NCBI GenBank assembly: GCA_023974075.1
Contig: JAMFTG010000133.1
Coordinates: forward strand, 188,501-252,500
DNA length: 64,000 nucleotides
Reading direction: 5' to 3'
Source: Chaenocephalus aceratus
Taxonomy: Eukaryota; Chordata; Actinopteri; Perciformes; Channichthyidae
Made by a program: the position numbers and the translations under genes. Shown piece by piece: positions 33,043 to 44,672 of this stretch. Every line of letters starts with the position of its first letter. Positions within the stretch are counted from its first letter, which is position 1. The notes beneath the pieces were generated by a model. The model did not search any database and was not told where the DNA came from. It was given only the letters and a program-made list of their open reading frames with translations.

Positions 33043-34766
33043 TTAAAGGTCACATGTCGTGCTTTCCCGGTTATCGCCGTCCCCTTGTTGTTATGAAGGC
33101 TTTTCTGCATGTAAGCGGTCTGCAGAGTCAAACCCCTCAAAGTGCACCCCGTAGAGCAGGGGTGGGGAACCTTTTTCCTCTCAAGGGCCATTTCAATGTT
33201 TACAATATCCTCAGAGGGCCGTACAAATTATTGACCTCTGCTTAAAAAAACTAAAATCACAGCCCATTCATTTCATTCTGTGCAAAGAAAAAGCAACCTC
33301 TTAATCCAGATATCTCACCATGACTCGCGTATGCATGCACGTGCAGGGTGTTGCTTGCTCCCCTGGGAAGATTTTTTTTAAATGTTGAAGTTGAAAGCAT
33401 CAATCTGGTGCACTTTGAGAGCAACATCAGGAGATCTATGGACACATCTCTCAACACCCAAACACAACTGTAAGCAGATTTTCTTTTAATTTATGGATAT
33501 TTGACAAATCACTCCCCTTTCAAACTGTATTCTTCTTTATTAATAACTGTCATATAGTATTTTATACCCGTTTACTTTATTCTCTTATTTTTTTTATAAC
33601 TATAATGATCATATAAAGATGTGCCTTTACCTCACTGGTTGTAGAAAAAGCTTCTTATATTCGTTAGCATAGCTAGCTAACCAGATGCTAATGATAACAA
33701 CACAGTTATTGACTGTCTGATCTGTATGACAGATGAGCAGATCGCCACTGGGCTTTCAGCTAAAGACACAGACACGCAGAAACTGCGGCATGTGTATGGA
33801 CTTATCGGTACTGCAATTTCTGAAGTGCTGGAGTGGCGTTCTGGTGCTCTCCGTCAGAACTGCACCCCTGTCAGTCGAGACATATACCACGTGATGACAC
33901 GTTAGGCTCGTGTTGTGTTCAAGGACCCTGACCTTGGCCAGGAAAAACAGGTACTCGCTTGTTTAATTTGTTTGCTGTCTAGATTTCTTTCATTTTTTTA
34001 TTTTTTGCGTGTGTTTATAAATGACATCGAGGGCCGTACCAAATTGTCTCGCGGGCCGTATACGGCCCGGAGGCCGGAGGTTCCCCACCCCTGCTGTAGG
34101 GAGTAAAACTCTAACACAGAGAAGACCTCCCCAAAACGCCTCGTTGGAGATACGTCACTGTCCATTTGATTCTTCCGGCGACATCATGATGTCATGTCGT
34201 CCCCGGAACGAAATGGACCAATCCGTGGAGCCGTTACGTTACGTCCGTGCAGCCGTTACGTTAAGCCCCCGCTGATTGGTCCAAATTGACCAATCCACGG
34301 ACTTCCTCACACGCTCAGTGCAGGCAGCTCTGCTGATCTCTCCTCCCTGGCTGCAGGCTGATAACAGACAGTTGGGATCGCGGCGACATTCTCACAGCGT
34401 TCATCAACCTTTTTCTTACTCAATATCAAGCCATACTTATTGTTTTTACTTCGGCTGTGACTTTGTGTGTGCTCAGGGTGAGTTTGGCTGTGTTTCGCTA
34501 AACAAGGAAACCACACCTCCACGGAGCTCAGCGCGATTCACAACGTCCCGACTGGTCCCGACCAATCGGAGCAGACTGGGCTCACAGGGAGGGGGGGGCA
34601 AGAGCTGCAGCGAGCCGTTTAGTGGAGAGAGTGAATACACAGACTTTACAGAGATGCTGTGAGAAACCAATGTGATTTTGGAACAGTGCACGGTATAAAT
34701 CTATTCTAGTCGACCTCAACGATGGAATTATGATCAGTGGAAATGGCCATGACACGGGACCTTTAA
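33043..34766. mobile_element. TTAA-target element, middle shell of the nest
   Basis: TTAAAGGTCACATGTCGTG at the left and CATGACACGGGACCTTTAA at the right, with TTAA at both ends (33043-33046 and 34763-34766). Related fragments lie at 35867 (TTAAAGGTCCCATG) and 61940-62060. It is split by the hAT element 33157-34093. Confidence 0.8.
33157..34093 (+). mobile_element. Non-autonomous hAT element, family A copy 3 (innermost)
   Basis: Same termini as 2617-3623. The flanks CCGTAGAG and CTGTAGGG agree at 6 of 8 bases. It is shorter (937 bp), with the GC palindrome region largely deleted. Confidence 0.85.
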
Positions 34767-35432
34767 AACAAATACAAATAATAATTTAAACTTTTTAACT
34801 GTTGAATTATACGTTCAGGGTAATCAACTGAAAAACCAATACAAAATAAATTATACATTCATGTCTACATTTAAATAAATAATATCAAAATAATAAATAC
34901 CAATAAACAAGATCAACAAACATGTTGCAGTGCACTGTCACAACCTGAACACTCCTCAACATATATTCAACATATTCCACTCAGTTAAACGTTAAAGGCT
35001 GGCCCACCGTCACGGTCCAGAAGTCATAAATACATGTTGAACTACAACTTAAGACCAAATTAAAATGTGTTGGCACCATGGCTGGTAGGGCCTGTTCACA
35101 TGGTCTGGTTTCAGAGATGAGCGCAGGCAGGAGACGATATTGCCACCTGTACTGAAGACTAGGATCTCGATTATTCGGGTCAATAATTGATATCACGATT
35201 ATTAAAAACGATTACTTTGAAAACATCAATTTATTGGAGAAAAAACATTTGAACAGTATGTTTTTAACAGTTGGTTACCCTGAACTTTAAGTATAGTTCA
35301 ACTGGAAAAAAAAAAAAAAAAAAAAAGTAATAATAATAATAAAAAAATAATCGTTTTATTTCGATTACGTTGTTTTCGCCATAATCGTAATCGCGATTAA
35401 AATACGATTACTTGAGCAGCCATAATGGTCTA

Positions 35433-35866
35433 ACATTTTAATTAGTGACTTTGTTTTACCACATACACATAAGGCATAAGAGTTATATGACTTGCCCTTT
35501 GGACTTTCTGCACAGCAGTGTCTCTGACCATGTAAAGCCATAACATTATAGTCTAACAGCCGTTACACAATATGTCGAGTAGCCTTGAATTCCCAGATGT
35601 TTTTTCTTGACTAAACTGTTTCTGTAGGGACTGATGTCTTCCTTTGTAAGATGGTACAAATGATCATACATTGGGATTTGATATGTGGGGGGGGCTCTGT
35701 TTGGGGCTGCGAGGGGGGGGGATCATTATTTGACCTTAAGGGCTATACTGTATATGAGGCCCTAAAGAATCTGCTCCATTATCTGTTTCAAATGCACACA
35801 TTGATGCCACCAAATGATACAATACAAATAGAAAGTAGGCTACTACAAATAAATACATTTATATCT
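35433..35866. other. No gene recognised
   Basis: AT-rich with a G-rich patch at 35683-35722; nothing supported. Confidence 0.45.
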
Positions 35867-36130
<264 letters not shown>

Positions 36131-36230
36131 GCCTTATTACATTACATGTCATTTGTTAGACGCACCAACATCTTCTGGAATCTGACGTCCAGCGCTCCGT
36201 CTTTTAACCTCTTTCTCTCTCTTGATCCTC

Positions 36231-36236
36231 TTTAGT
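36231..36236 (+). promoter_or_regulatory. Possible splice acceptor of B3GNT5 5'UTR exon
   Basis: A long pyrimidine tract (36200-36233) ends TCCTCTTTAG, with AG at 36234-36235. Vertebrate B3GNT5 genes have non-coding first exons spliced to a single coding exon, so this position is plausible but unproven. Confidence 0.3.
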
Positions 36237-36329
36237 CTTTATAGTGCTTAACATTGGTCTGTACTACTGTCATATTGACCTCTGAAATGTCCCATTTGAC
36301 CAATCAGAATCCAGCATTCAACGAAAGGC

Positions 36330-36380
36330 CCTGACACACCAAACTGACACCAAAGAACACGTCCCGACGGAGCCGAGAGC
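36330..36380 (+). repeat. Fragment of family C dispersed repeat
   Basis: CTGACACACCAAACTGACACC and GAACACGTCCCGACGG match 53485-53525 and 63645-63685. It lies in the presumed 5' leader of B3GNT5. Confidence 0.7.
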
Positions 36381-36786
36381 ATGTTGCCAAGCTTTACCTG
36401 GAGATGCCTGCAGCCGGATTATCATTAAGGAGCGGAGCTTTTGCATCTCACAGTTGAGGAAGACGAGTAACAGAGGAACCCAGACTCATGAGGAGCCTGA
36501 CATAGGTCTACTGGACTTTACATCATTCAAAAAGAAGAGATGCCAGGTAGAACAGAAGACTGAAAGAGGAGATTAAGGCGAGACAGACTGGAGAAGATAA
36601 AGTGAAGGCTACACGAAGGCAAACAGTTTGATAGATGGAATGAGTAGTAGAGAGGCAGGCAGAAATAAAATACTACCATTAAAGAAAAGCCAGAAGAAGA
36701 TACCGCTCCACGAGAGTAAATGTCTAGGCGTATCCAGAGAATAGGTGATCTCAGGTTTGGAAGATCAGCAAAAAACAGTATTCGCG

Positions 36787-37962
36787 ATGTTCATGAACTT
36801 CCGTCGTATTCACAAGTGCCAGGTCGTGCAGCTGCTGACCGCATGCATGGTGCTGTGTGTGGTGATGGTCAGCTGGGAGGAGCTGGACCACCATGTGGTC
36901 AGCCACATGAGATCCTACACGCACCGCTACCTGGTCAACAGCTACGACTTCCTCAACTCTAACTTCAACATCACCTCCAACCGTCACAGAAAGGATGGTG
37001 CTACTAACGTGTTGCTGACCTACCCGTACCTCATCAAGCATCCAGGGAAATGTGCAAGGGGAGATGGGAAAAGCGGGGATGACGTCCTCCTTCTTCTGTT
37101 TGTGAAATCATCGCCAGAGAACTTTGAGCGGCGCCAAGCCATCAGGGACACGTGGGGGAACGAGAGCTTTGTTTGGTCCGAACTGGGAGCCACCGTGCGG
37201 ATGGTGTTCGCCCTCGGTGTGGACGCAAAGCGGAGATCCAGGGTGCAGAGAGCACTGCTGCAGGAGGACCAGACCTACGGAGACCTGATCCAGCAGGACT
37301 TTTTGGATACCTTCCACAACCTCACAGCCAAACTGATCACGCAGTTCCACTGGGTCCACGACTACTGCCCTCAGGCACGCTTCCTCATGTCTGCAGATGA
37401 CGACATCTTCGTCCACATGCCCAATTTGGTGAAGTACCTAAGGCAGCTTCTGAGAAATAAATCAGGGGTCAAAGACTTTTGGGTGGGGCATGTACATCGA
37501 GGAGCCCCTCCAGTTCGCCGAAAAGAAAGCAAATACTACGTCCCCTATGATCTGTACCCCTGGCCTTCCTACCCGGACTACACGGCTGGAGCGGGGTACG
37601 TGGTTTCAGGAGATGTGGCCTCTAAGATCTACCAGGCCACTCGGGTGCTGAACTCCTCCATTTACATTGACGACGTCTTCATGGGGATTTGTGCCAAAGC
37701 CATGGGGGTCTCTCCCCAGGAGCATGTGTACTTTTCAGGTGAGGGCAAGGCTCTGTATCACCCCTGCATCTACGACCACATGATCACATCGCACGGTCAC
37801 GCCACAGACGTTCGGTCACTGTGGCAGGCAGCTACAGACCCTGCCGTGTACGGCAAGTCCAGAGGATTTATGGGTAATCTGTACTGCACAGCGGTGAGGG
37901 CGATGATGCTGTGTCGGCCATATTACCAGAACTCTTACTCCTGTAAGGCTGCTTTTACATAA
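36787..37962 (+). CDS. b3gnt5: Lactosylceramide beta-1,3-N-acetylglucosaminyltransferase (Lc3 synthase)
   Basis: 391 residues, one exon. It is a type II Golgi membrane protein: a short basic N-terminus (MFMNFRRIHK), a single membrane anchor at about 12-30, then a lumenal GT31 domain. Visible family motifs are the block around FERRQAIRDTWGNE (113-126), the DDD metal-binding motif at 204-206 (ADDDIFVHMPN), FWVGHVHRGAPP (231-242), DYTAGAGYVVSGDV (264-277) and IDDVFMG (294-300). Potential N-glycosylation sites lie at N61, N125, N178, N224 and N289. Known role: it transfers GlcNAc to lactosylceramide, starting lacto/neolacto-series glycolipids. The length and the YSCKAAFT-type C-terminus match vertebrate B3GNT5. 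The ATG is the first in frame after a TAG at 36742-36744; a second ATG two codons on is possible. Teleosts often have a and b paralogues and I cannot say which this is. Confidence 0.95.
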   Translation: MFMNFRRIHKCQVVQLLTACMVLCVVMVSWEELDHHVVSHMRSYTHRYLVNSYDFLNSNFNITSNRHRKDGATNVLLTYPYLIKHPGKCARGDGKSGDDVLLLLFVKSSPENFERRQAIRDTWGNESFVWSELGATVRMVFALGVDAKRRSRVQRALLQEDQTYGDLIQQDFLDTFHNLTAKLITQFHWVHDYCPQARFLMSADDDIFVHMPNLVKYLRQLLRNKSGVKDFWVGHVHRGAPPVRRKESKYYVPYDLYPWPSYPDYTAGAGYVVSGDVASKIYQATRVLNSSIYIDDVFMGICAKAMGVSPQEHVYFSGEGKALYHPCIYDHMITSHGHATDVRSLWQAATDPAVYGKSRGFMGNLYCTAVRAMMLCRPYYQNSYSCKAAFT

Positions 37963-38819
37963 ATGATCCTCAGGTAACGCAAGGACTGCTTAATGCTAAA
38001 TGTTTGCAGACAAAGAAATGATGGAACTTTACTCAAACAGTCTGCCATGCTGTCTTTCTTTCATGTGATATGTACGTGTTTACTTGGCTAACTTGCCACA
38101 CACCACCAATGCTACAGCTTGAGCCAAGCAGCACAGGGATGAACTATGCCAATATTTTTACAGTATCAGTGCAGTGCCTTTTCAGTGGGGCAAGATATAG
38201 CAAATGTGTGCCTATCCTGCTATTTGTGTTTATTCTTTTTATCACACAGCATTAACAACAAATTAAAATGTGCCTATAGCTGTCAGCTGCAGCATTATCA
38301 TTGGGTTAACTACTAACGGTATATTTTTGAAATACAAATACTTCGAGGCAGATTGTGGAGGATAATGGGAGAATGAAGTATGAAAGGTTACATGTCAATA
38401 GAGGGGCAGAAACCGTCTTTGAAATGTACATTTCAATCTTGAACAATGAACAGCGGTAGACAGTAAAGTATATTTACTTAAGGACCGTACTGCTCCACTC
38501 CCGTTCAGGCAAATAGTGTACTCTGTACTGCGCTACATTCATTTGATAACTTTAGTAACTTTGAAGATTCAGAATGCCACTAAATATAATCAAGAAATAG
38601 TTTATCATGTATTATTATAGGTTAGGATCAAATGTTATTGATCCCATGGTGAATTGCACAAGCTACCCAGCAGTATATAATCTCCTCCACTTCAGCTCTC
38701 TGAGGCAGAAAGACACTATTTGAGCATTGTGGCTGGCAACCTTAAAGTACTGCTGCTACCAGTGACGTGCGGGGAGGTTCATGGCTGGTGAGGAGATTTA
38801 CAAATATTATATTCTGACC
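37963..38819 (+). other. B3GNT5 3' flank, probable 3'UTR
   Basis: AT-rich and without another gene. AATTAAAATG at about 38260 could act as a weak polyA signal. No recognised repeat until the MITE at 38820. Confidence 0.45.
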
Positions 38820-39138
38820 TTAAAGGTGGGGTAGGTGAGTTTGAGAAACCGGCTCGAGATCGCTAGAATTTGAAAATACACAACCGGAGAAAATCTGCCA
38901 CTTCACGCGCACATGACCAATGAGGGCACGAGATAAGTTTGTGCCCCGATGGCAGGCTGACAGGCAGGTAGGCGTTATTAGGACAGTATCACGGCTTCTA
39001 CAGATGACATTTTTTTATGGATTTTTTGTCAAAGCACTTCAGATATTCATTGCTATCGGGATGTTAAAAGAATTCCATGGAATATAATAAAAAGTGTATC
39101 TCGAGCCGGTTTCTGAAACTTAGCTACCCCACCTTTAA
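38820..39138 (+). mobile_element. TTAA-flanked MITE, copy 2 (complete, 319 bp)
   Basis: TTAAAGGTGGGGTAGG at the left and CTACCCCACCTTTAA at the right, with inner inverted GAAACCGGCTCGAGA. TTAA lies at both ends. Inverted homologue of 1-332. Confidence 0.9.
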
Positions 39139-39409
39139 TCTAAATATTTAAAACTGAACGCTGTTTTTATCTGTGTTCAACAAGCTCACACTGCAGACCA
39201 GTCATATAGGGCGATACATTTAAATGCTGGTTACCATGGTTACAACCGGTTTGTTGGCCCCATAAGCAGTATTGGTATTGGTAATATGCAGTGTTAAATG
39301 TACGCAGCATGTTGTCAGTGCCAAAGAAAAGACAACAAATAAAACTAACTATCTTTGTCACGAGTCTGACACAATGGCGTTCAGGCATCCATTACGTGAC
39401 TGTCTGAAG

Positions 39410-40712
39410 CAGGGCCGTATTCATGGAGTCAACATTGGGGGGGACCAAAAATGTAATACAAATTTGAATACTAATTTCCTGCCATTCTAAAGGAAAATAC
39501 ATAAAAATCACTAACACATTGGATACTTTAAAACCTGTTAAACCCCATGCCCCTGCTCGTGGGCGCAAAACACAACAATAGTCACAAAACTGTGTCTCAG
39601 ACATGGGTGTAGGAAGCATCCTCAATGTGGGTGGGACAATTTGACGGGGGGTGTGGGACCTAACCTCCTCTAGGGGGGTCCGGGGGCATGCTCCCCCGGG
39701 AAGATTTGTTTTTTAAATGTTGAAGTTAAAAGCATCAATCTGGTGCACTTTGAGAGCAACATTAGGGACTAAATCTATGGATACATCTCAACAACACCCA
39801 TGTGAAACAGAACTGAAGAGATTTACATTTTCTTTATGCATATTTTACAAATCACTCCCTTTTTAAACTGTAGTATGAGTTGGAATGATTTCATACCTGT
39901 TATTCTCATATTTTGTATAACTATAATGATCATATAAAGGTGTGCCTTGGAAATACTTGTTTTGCATCAATCTTGATACAGCGTACTTATTATATGTTAT
40001 AGTTTGGATTCCTAAAGCTTTTAGTCTACTATCCCATCATTCAAGGGTGGTTTTCACAATAAGTAATGGTTTATTTTTTGCACGGACACTATCATTTACA
40101 TTTTTTTACTATGTTCAATCTGAATTTACTTTAAAAACATCTATATTGATATCTATATTATATACTGACACTAGCCCGCCAAACCCTGGCTAACAACTGA
40201 AACCAGCTAGCCCACAGCTAGTTAGCTACTATTCCTGAAAAGTTCGTTTTTTAACATCAGAACTACAAGTTACTTACACAAAGAAGCTAAACCGGAGGGT
40301 TCATTAACATTACCATTACGAAATAAAATAATATAGATTACTTTAGGGCTAACTAGAAAAGATACCAGAACTGATGGAGGGCAAATTAAAACATGACTGA
40401 CCTGCTTGGAGCATCAAGCTAACTGAAGGTGGACTCAGACGTGCAACAGCGAAATACACCCGCGGGTACAAAATAAGGAAACAATTTACATATGAAAAGA
40501 AATATCATTTTGGTGAAGCTCACAATAACAGAAAATATAGATTTTCAAGTATACAGATAACCAAAATAAAGAAGTCATAGAATAGCAATTTTATTTAAAT
40601 AAAAAAATAAAAACTTTTTTTTTTTTACTATTTATTGGGGGGGACATTTTGAGTGTATCTGAATATTGGGGGGGATGTGTGTCCCCCAATGTATATGGTG
40701 AATACGGCCCTG
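39410..40712 (+). mobile_element. Non-autonomous hAT-like element, family B copy 1
   Basis: 1303 bases with ends CAGGGCCGTATTCA and TGAATACGGCCCTG... plus G-rich subterminal TTGGGGGGG. Exact 8-bp duplication GTCTGAAG at 39402-39409 and 40713-40720. Nearly identical to 50027-51345. Holds the intact GC palindrome at 39680-39699. No transposase. Confidence 0.93.
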
Positions 40713-40720
40713 GTCTGAAG

Positions 40721-42520
40721 TGCTTCACTCATACTGATTCTACGGCTGTTGCTTCTGCCTGCTCGGTAACCTGTCCGGGATTGTCTGCAGCTGTGTGTGT
40801 GTGTGATAATGTAAATGAGCTGAGTGGTTGCCCCAACGTGATTGGCTGTCATCTCCTGGTCCACTTCCGAGGACTTCTCTCTGCGGTTAACTTGTGTGGT
40901 CTGTGTCTGGCGGTGTGATATTGTGTGTTAGTAGTGCCCAGAGTAGCTTAGTTAGAGGGTATAGTAGTTTACATAGTGTTTAGAGTAGCTTAGGGTTTGT
41001 GACTGTTGTGTTAGTTTAGCTGTGTGTTTTGTATATACTCCCTGTGTTAGTCTGTACCACTTTTATAGTGAGGGTTTTACTTTCTATTTAGTTCCGTTAT
41101 TATCTATGTTTTTGTATGGAAACAGGCTCCCTTTTTAGAGTCCTCCCTTTGTCTGGTTATCTGTCAGCCTGTGCCCTTTTGGCCTTCTTGTTGTTGTTGG
41201 TCACAGACAGCGACGCAGCAGGTGTGCGGACCAGCTGCAGCCCGCGTGCAGAAGGGATTTACAGCAGGAGCCGCATGCAGGTCGTTTAGGTCTCCAGCTG
41301 AACTAAATGAAACGCCTTCAGATGTACTTTAACACTGAACGCTGTTTTTATCTGTGAATCAACAAGATCTCACTGCACACCAGTCGGATTATTCACCCAC
41401 ATGTTTTGATTGACAGTTTAGCGTCAGCTTTCCAGCATCAAGCTTTCCCACTAGCAATGTCTTCAGGGATTGCATTCTCCAGTTCTTTTTGTTAATGTGC
41501 ATGAGGACATGGCATTGTTGTCATGTGTCTTTAGTGACATTTGATTGTCGAGCAAGACTGCCATGTTGTCTAAACCTGTAACAAGCATTGTATGGACTGT
41601 AGCCTGTTGTGTGAGTGTATGCTCCAGAGGGCGGGGCCTTTGAACACATGTCCTACCCAATAGCATGGTGAGGCTGAACAAAAGGACCGTTTGAAATGTG
41701 GTTTTTTTTTTAAATAAAAAAATGTACTGACTTTTTTTAATAGCTTAAACTTATTGTTTATTGTTATTTACTTTAAGATGTTTATTCTTAACCTATCATT
41801 GAATTGAGAAACTCTTATTTAAATGATGTGTGTGTGTCTCTGTATTCCTGATGAGAGAATGAGCTCATAGGGTCTGTAATAAACGGTCTGTATATTGCAC
41901 TATTTGTATAATGTAGCTTCGTTGCACACTCAGAGTCCTTTGCCTCCCTGAGCCTCTCGGGGCAAATGGAAAATGTAACCGGGGTGATAAAGGGCGTTAT
42001 CTTTACTTCATTATGAATGTGAACAGTTATCAACAGCTTTTACAGTGTGCTGCTGACTGCTGGAAAGTGGTTTTACTTTAACGTATGTGTTTCGTCCGTT
42101 GTGTTTACCAGGTGGGGCCGACCGGTTATACAAGAGGTCGATCATCTGGACTTTTCCTTTAATGAGCCACGTGCCCTGAGGCAACCGACATCATTGCATT
42201 TATTTAGACTGAGAGAGAAAACAAAACAAAAATAGCAGAAGCAACGTAACTTCCTGAAATGTAATTGTCTGCGGTGAACACCAATAAAATACTGCTTCAC
42301 ATAAATGCATCGCAAATAATCATCCGTTTGTATTCAAGGCATATCGAGGCAACTGAACCGCACATCGACAGTTCGTCCATGCATGTCTTCACTTGTCAGT
42401 TGCCGTCACACTGGCTCTTGTTGCTGCTACTTTGACGACGTGCTTGCACCGGTTTTGTCTCCGTGCTGTTGATGCCAACTTTCATTTGTTTCTATAGTGA
42501 GTTGATGATTTCATAAACTA
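40721..42520. other. No gene; scattered repeat fragments
   Basis: The segment 41330-41390 (ACTGAACGCTGTTTTTATCTG) duplicates 39148-39200. The segment 41925-42010 (CAGAGTCCTTTGCCTCCCTG) matches 16150-16200 and 48060-48150, a dispersed hAT-like repeat. No splice-supported exon. Confidence 0.5.
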
Positions 42521-42521
42521 A

Positions 42522-43164
42522 GGCCCAATCCCAAACCACCCCCTCCACCCTCCCCCTCCGCCTGGAGCCACACTCGCAGCTCAACGAGGCTCCTCCTGTC
42601 AGATGGAGGGAGCAAGCTTTGGGACGGCCTCCCCTCTCTCCGGCACAAACAGGAAGTGCCGTAACTGTAACAACGGTTTCAAATCAGCATCTCTTAGACA
42701 ACAAGTTTAAATGAATAACTCAAATAAAACTCTTTCATCGTGTTTCAAAGCTCTTTTAGTTTTAAACCTGATGTTTATAAGCTTCTTAGTTTTTGCAACA
42801 GTCTGTAAATATACACAACTTTATAATAAAATGCACACATTTACCTTTTTCTAGACTAAACACAGGTTTGATCCTAAGTTAAAACATATGTGGTTATCAT
42901 GAGGTTGTTAACATCGCAGTTTATCAGTGGATGTTTGCTGGAACTACTTGTACACAGCGTGTTTCCTGAGGACACACACAGCGTGACTCCGGTCAGGGAG
43001 AGACCGGTCTCAAGTCAGCACCGCTGCAGCCTCGCTGTTTGAGGGCTTGATAGCCCACTCCCCCACCACACTCGTTGCTTTGGAACAGCCCTCAATATGG
43101 CGGACTCTCCGCGTGAACGCGCAAACGGAGGGGTAGGGTGTAGGGGGCGGTTTGGGAATGGGCC
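42522..43164. mobile_element. MITE with GGCCCAATCCCAAACC termini
   Basis: The left end GGCCCAATCCCAAACC and right end GGTTTGGGAATGGGCC are inverted with one mismatch. It is about 640 bases without coding capacity. Its right end abuts the next element directly. The superfamily could not be decided. Confidence 0.72.
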
Positions 43165-43607
43165 GTACGGCCCGTCCACACTACAGCGTCGACAGCTCCA
43201 ATCTGCCCATTCACTTTCAATGGGGGTGACGTCACGTAGCCTCGCTTTTTCGCCGAACTGAATCGTGGGTAGCAGAGCGGTCCGTCTCCGCCGTCTCCGA
43301 CAATGTTCAACTTCTGTCGCCTGAGACGCCGGAGTAGCCAGCGCCAGCCAATCAAATCCCGTTTCCCAAAATCTGACAGCTGAAGCCGTAGCCAATCAAA
43401 CCGCGTCTAAGCTGGGAGAGATATCCCGCCGTTCATTTCTATATTTCAAAAAAAGTCGGAGGAGAAACTAACTATCGCCGTAGCAGATCACCCGGTTTTG
43501 TATGACCAGACCCTCTTCACCTACCGGGATACAAACCGGAGGAACCAGCATGGAGGGAGGGTGGCAGAGGCAGTGGGGGAAACTGGTGGGTTTTCGCCTG
43601 TTTGGGG

Positions 43608-43642
<35 letters not shown>

Positions 43643-43793
43643 CTCGCATAAAATCCCCGGGGGTTTTTGCTTTGTATGTCGGGGGCGGGAGATTCATGTG
43701 ATTGGTTGTTGGCCGTGTTGCTTGAATACAATCCCCAAGCTCCAGACACGCCCAGCTCCAAGCTTTTTTTGAAGCTGTAGTGTGGACGCTCCG
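43165..43793 (+). mobile_element. PIF/Harbinger-derived element with MADF relic
   Basis: The left end TACGGCCCGTCCACACTA and right end AGTGTGGACGCTCCGTAA correspond to the termini of 26970-27286. The interior carries a MADF-coding piece and an (AT)n tract (43612-43640). A 3-bp duplication cannot be confirmed because the left side abuts another element. Confidence 0.75.
43459..43587 (+). pseudogene. MADF (Myb/SANT-like) domain relic
   Basis: An open frame reads EEKLTIAVADHPVLYDQ, then TYRDTNRRNQHGGRVAEAVG, following the MADF pattern of a helix, a P-x-LYD motif and Y-x-D. It has no upstream start and is lost in the AT tract. In PIF/Harbinger transposons the companion Myb/MADF protein helps the transposase bind and enter the nucleus. 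Confidence 0.68.
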
Positions 43794-43879
43794 TAAGAGT
43801 GAGGCACATTCTCCATCCAAATGAAGCGACATTTCTAAATCATTTTCAGACAAATGTGACTACACATGTTAGTGTTGTT

Positions 43880-44110
43880 AGATCCATCCATCTTCTCCCG
43901 CTTGTCCGTGGTCGGGGCGCGGGGGTAGCAGTTCCTTTCCCCTCACCAACCAGCTCTGCCTGGGGGGGGGTCCCGAGGCGCTCCCAGGCCGGCCAAGAGA
44001 TAGAACCCCTCCACCTGGTGTTGCTGGATCCTATAGTCTTTCATTGTTGTACAGCACTTTGAATTGCTTCGAGCTGAAAGGTGCTATATAAATAAACTTG
44101 CCTCCCCTTG
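43880..44110 (+). repeat. LINE-derived fragment (RTE/L2-like 3' region)
   Basis: Contains CATCCATCTTCTCCCGCTTG, a CCGAGGCGCTCCCAGGCCGG patch and a tail TGCTATATAAATAAACTTGC followed by CCTTG repeats. The tail is the same element type, inverted, as 54903-55085. The clade is uncertain. Confidence 0.55.
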
Positions 44111-44459
44111 CCTGGCGATGACTCAACATCTATAGGGTTAAACATGTCCAACGTGTAAATATTACGTCAGGGGGAATTCCCAGAGCAATCGAGCACTGGA
44201 ATAGAACATGTTGTTTCGTACGGCCCAATGAGAACGAACACGAGGCAGGATCCAAACAGGAAAGTGTAAGAACATGTTGATCATTGAACATCTGACGGAC
44301 AAGACGCGCCTAGTTTCTGAGGCGAGGTAGATAATTGCTCTGATTCTCTTGAAGGAGGGGCAGCTGTGGCGTGTCGCTGATCGCTGTGGGAACATGTTTC
44401 AAATGGGGGTGCTGTGGGGATGACTCTTTGCTGCCCGGCTGGTTCTTTATATCTTATTT

Positions 44460-44672
44460 TACAGTTAACATTTATTTATTCATCCATATTTTTTAATCTC
44501 CAGTTTTAAAGGATATTGTTGGTGTACTGTCCTATAGTACACATTGCAATGATTTCAAACCTGTTTTTATTTATTCTAATCATTATAAAAGAGTGCCTTG
44601 GAAATATTTGTTTACATAAATTGTGATCAAACCGTTTGAGACTGAGATAACTTAGACTAAAGTGAACTCTAA
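44460..44672 (+). repeat. Dispersed hAT-related repeat, left part
   Basis: Matches 15915-16140 (GTACTGTCCTATAGTA and GAGTGCCTTGGAAATATTTG). It resumes at 48057-48190, so the 3.4-kb hAT fossil inserted into it. Confidence 0.7.

Larger units (their letters stand above)
32929..35424. mobile_element. hAT-like element, outermost shell of a three-deep nest
   Basis: The ends TAGGCTGCTCGGTTATGG and CTTGAGCAGCCATA are inverted and lie inside an exact 8-bp duplication ATGGTCTA (32921-32928 and 35425-35432). The left subterminal stretch 32949-33040 recurs directly at 35158-35240. It contains the TTAA element 33043-34766. Confidence 0.78.

Noticed and set aside
36745..36786. Upstream extension of B3GNT5 starting with GTG
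   Set aside because: GTG is not a normal start for a vertebrate nuclear gene; the ATG at 36787 matches the usual short basic N-terminus of the family.
36720..37416. Alternative and antisense frames overlapping B3GNT5
   Set aside because: They lack homology, and the sense frame is a complete glycosyltransferase.
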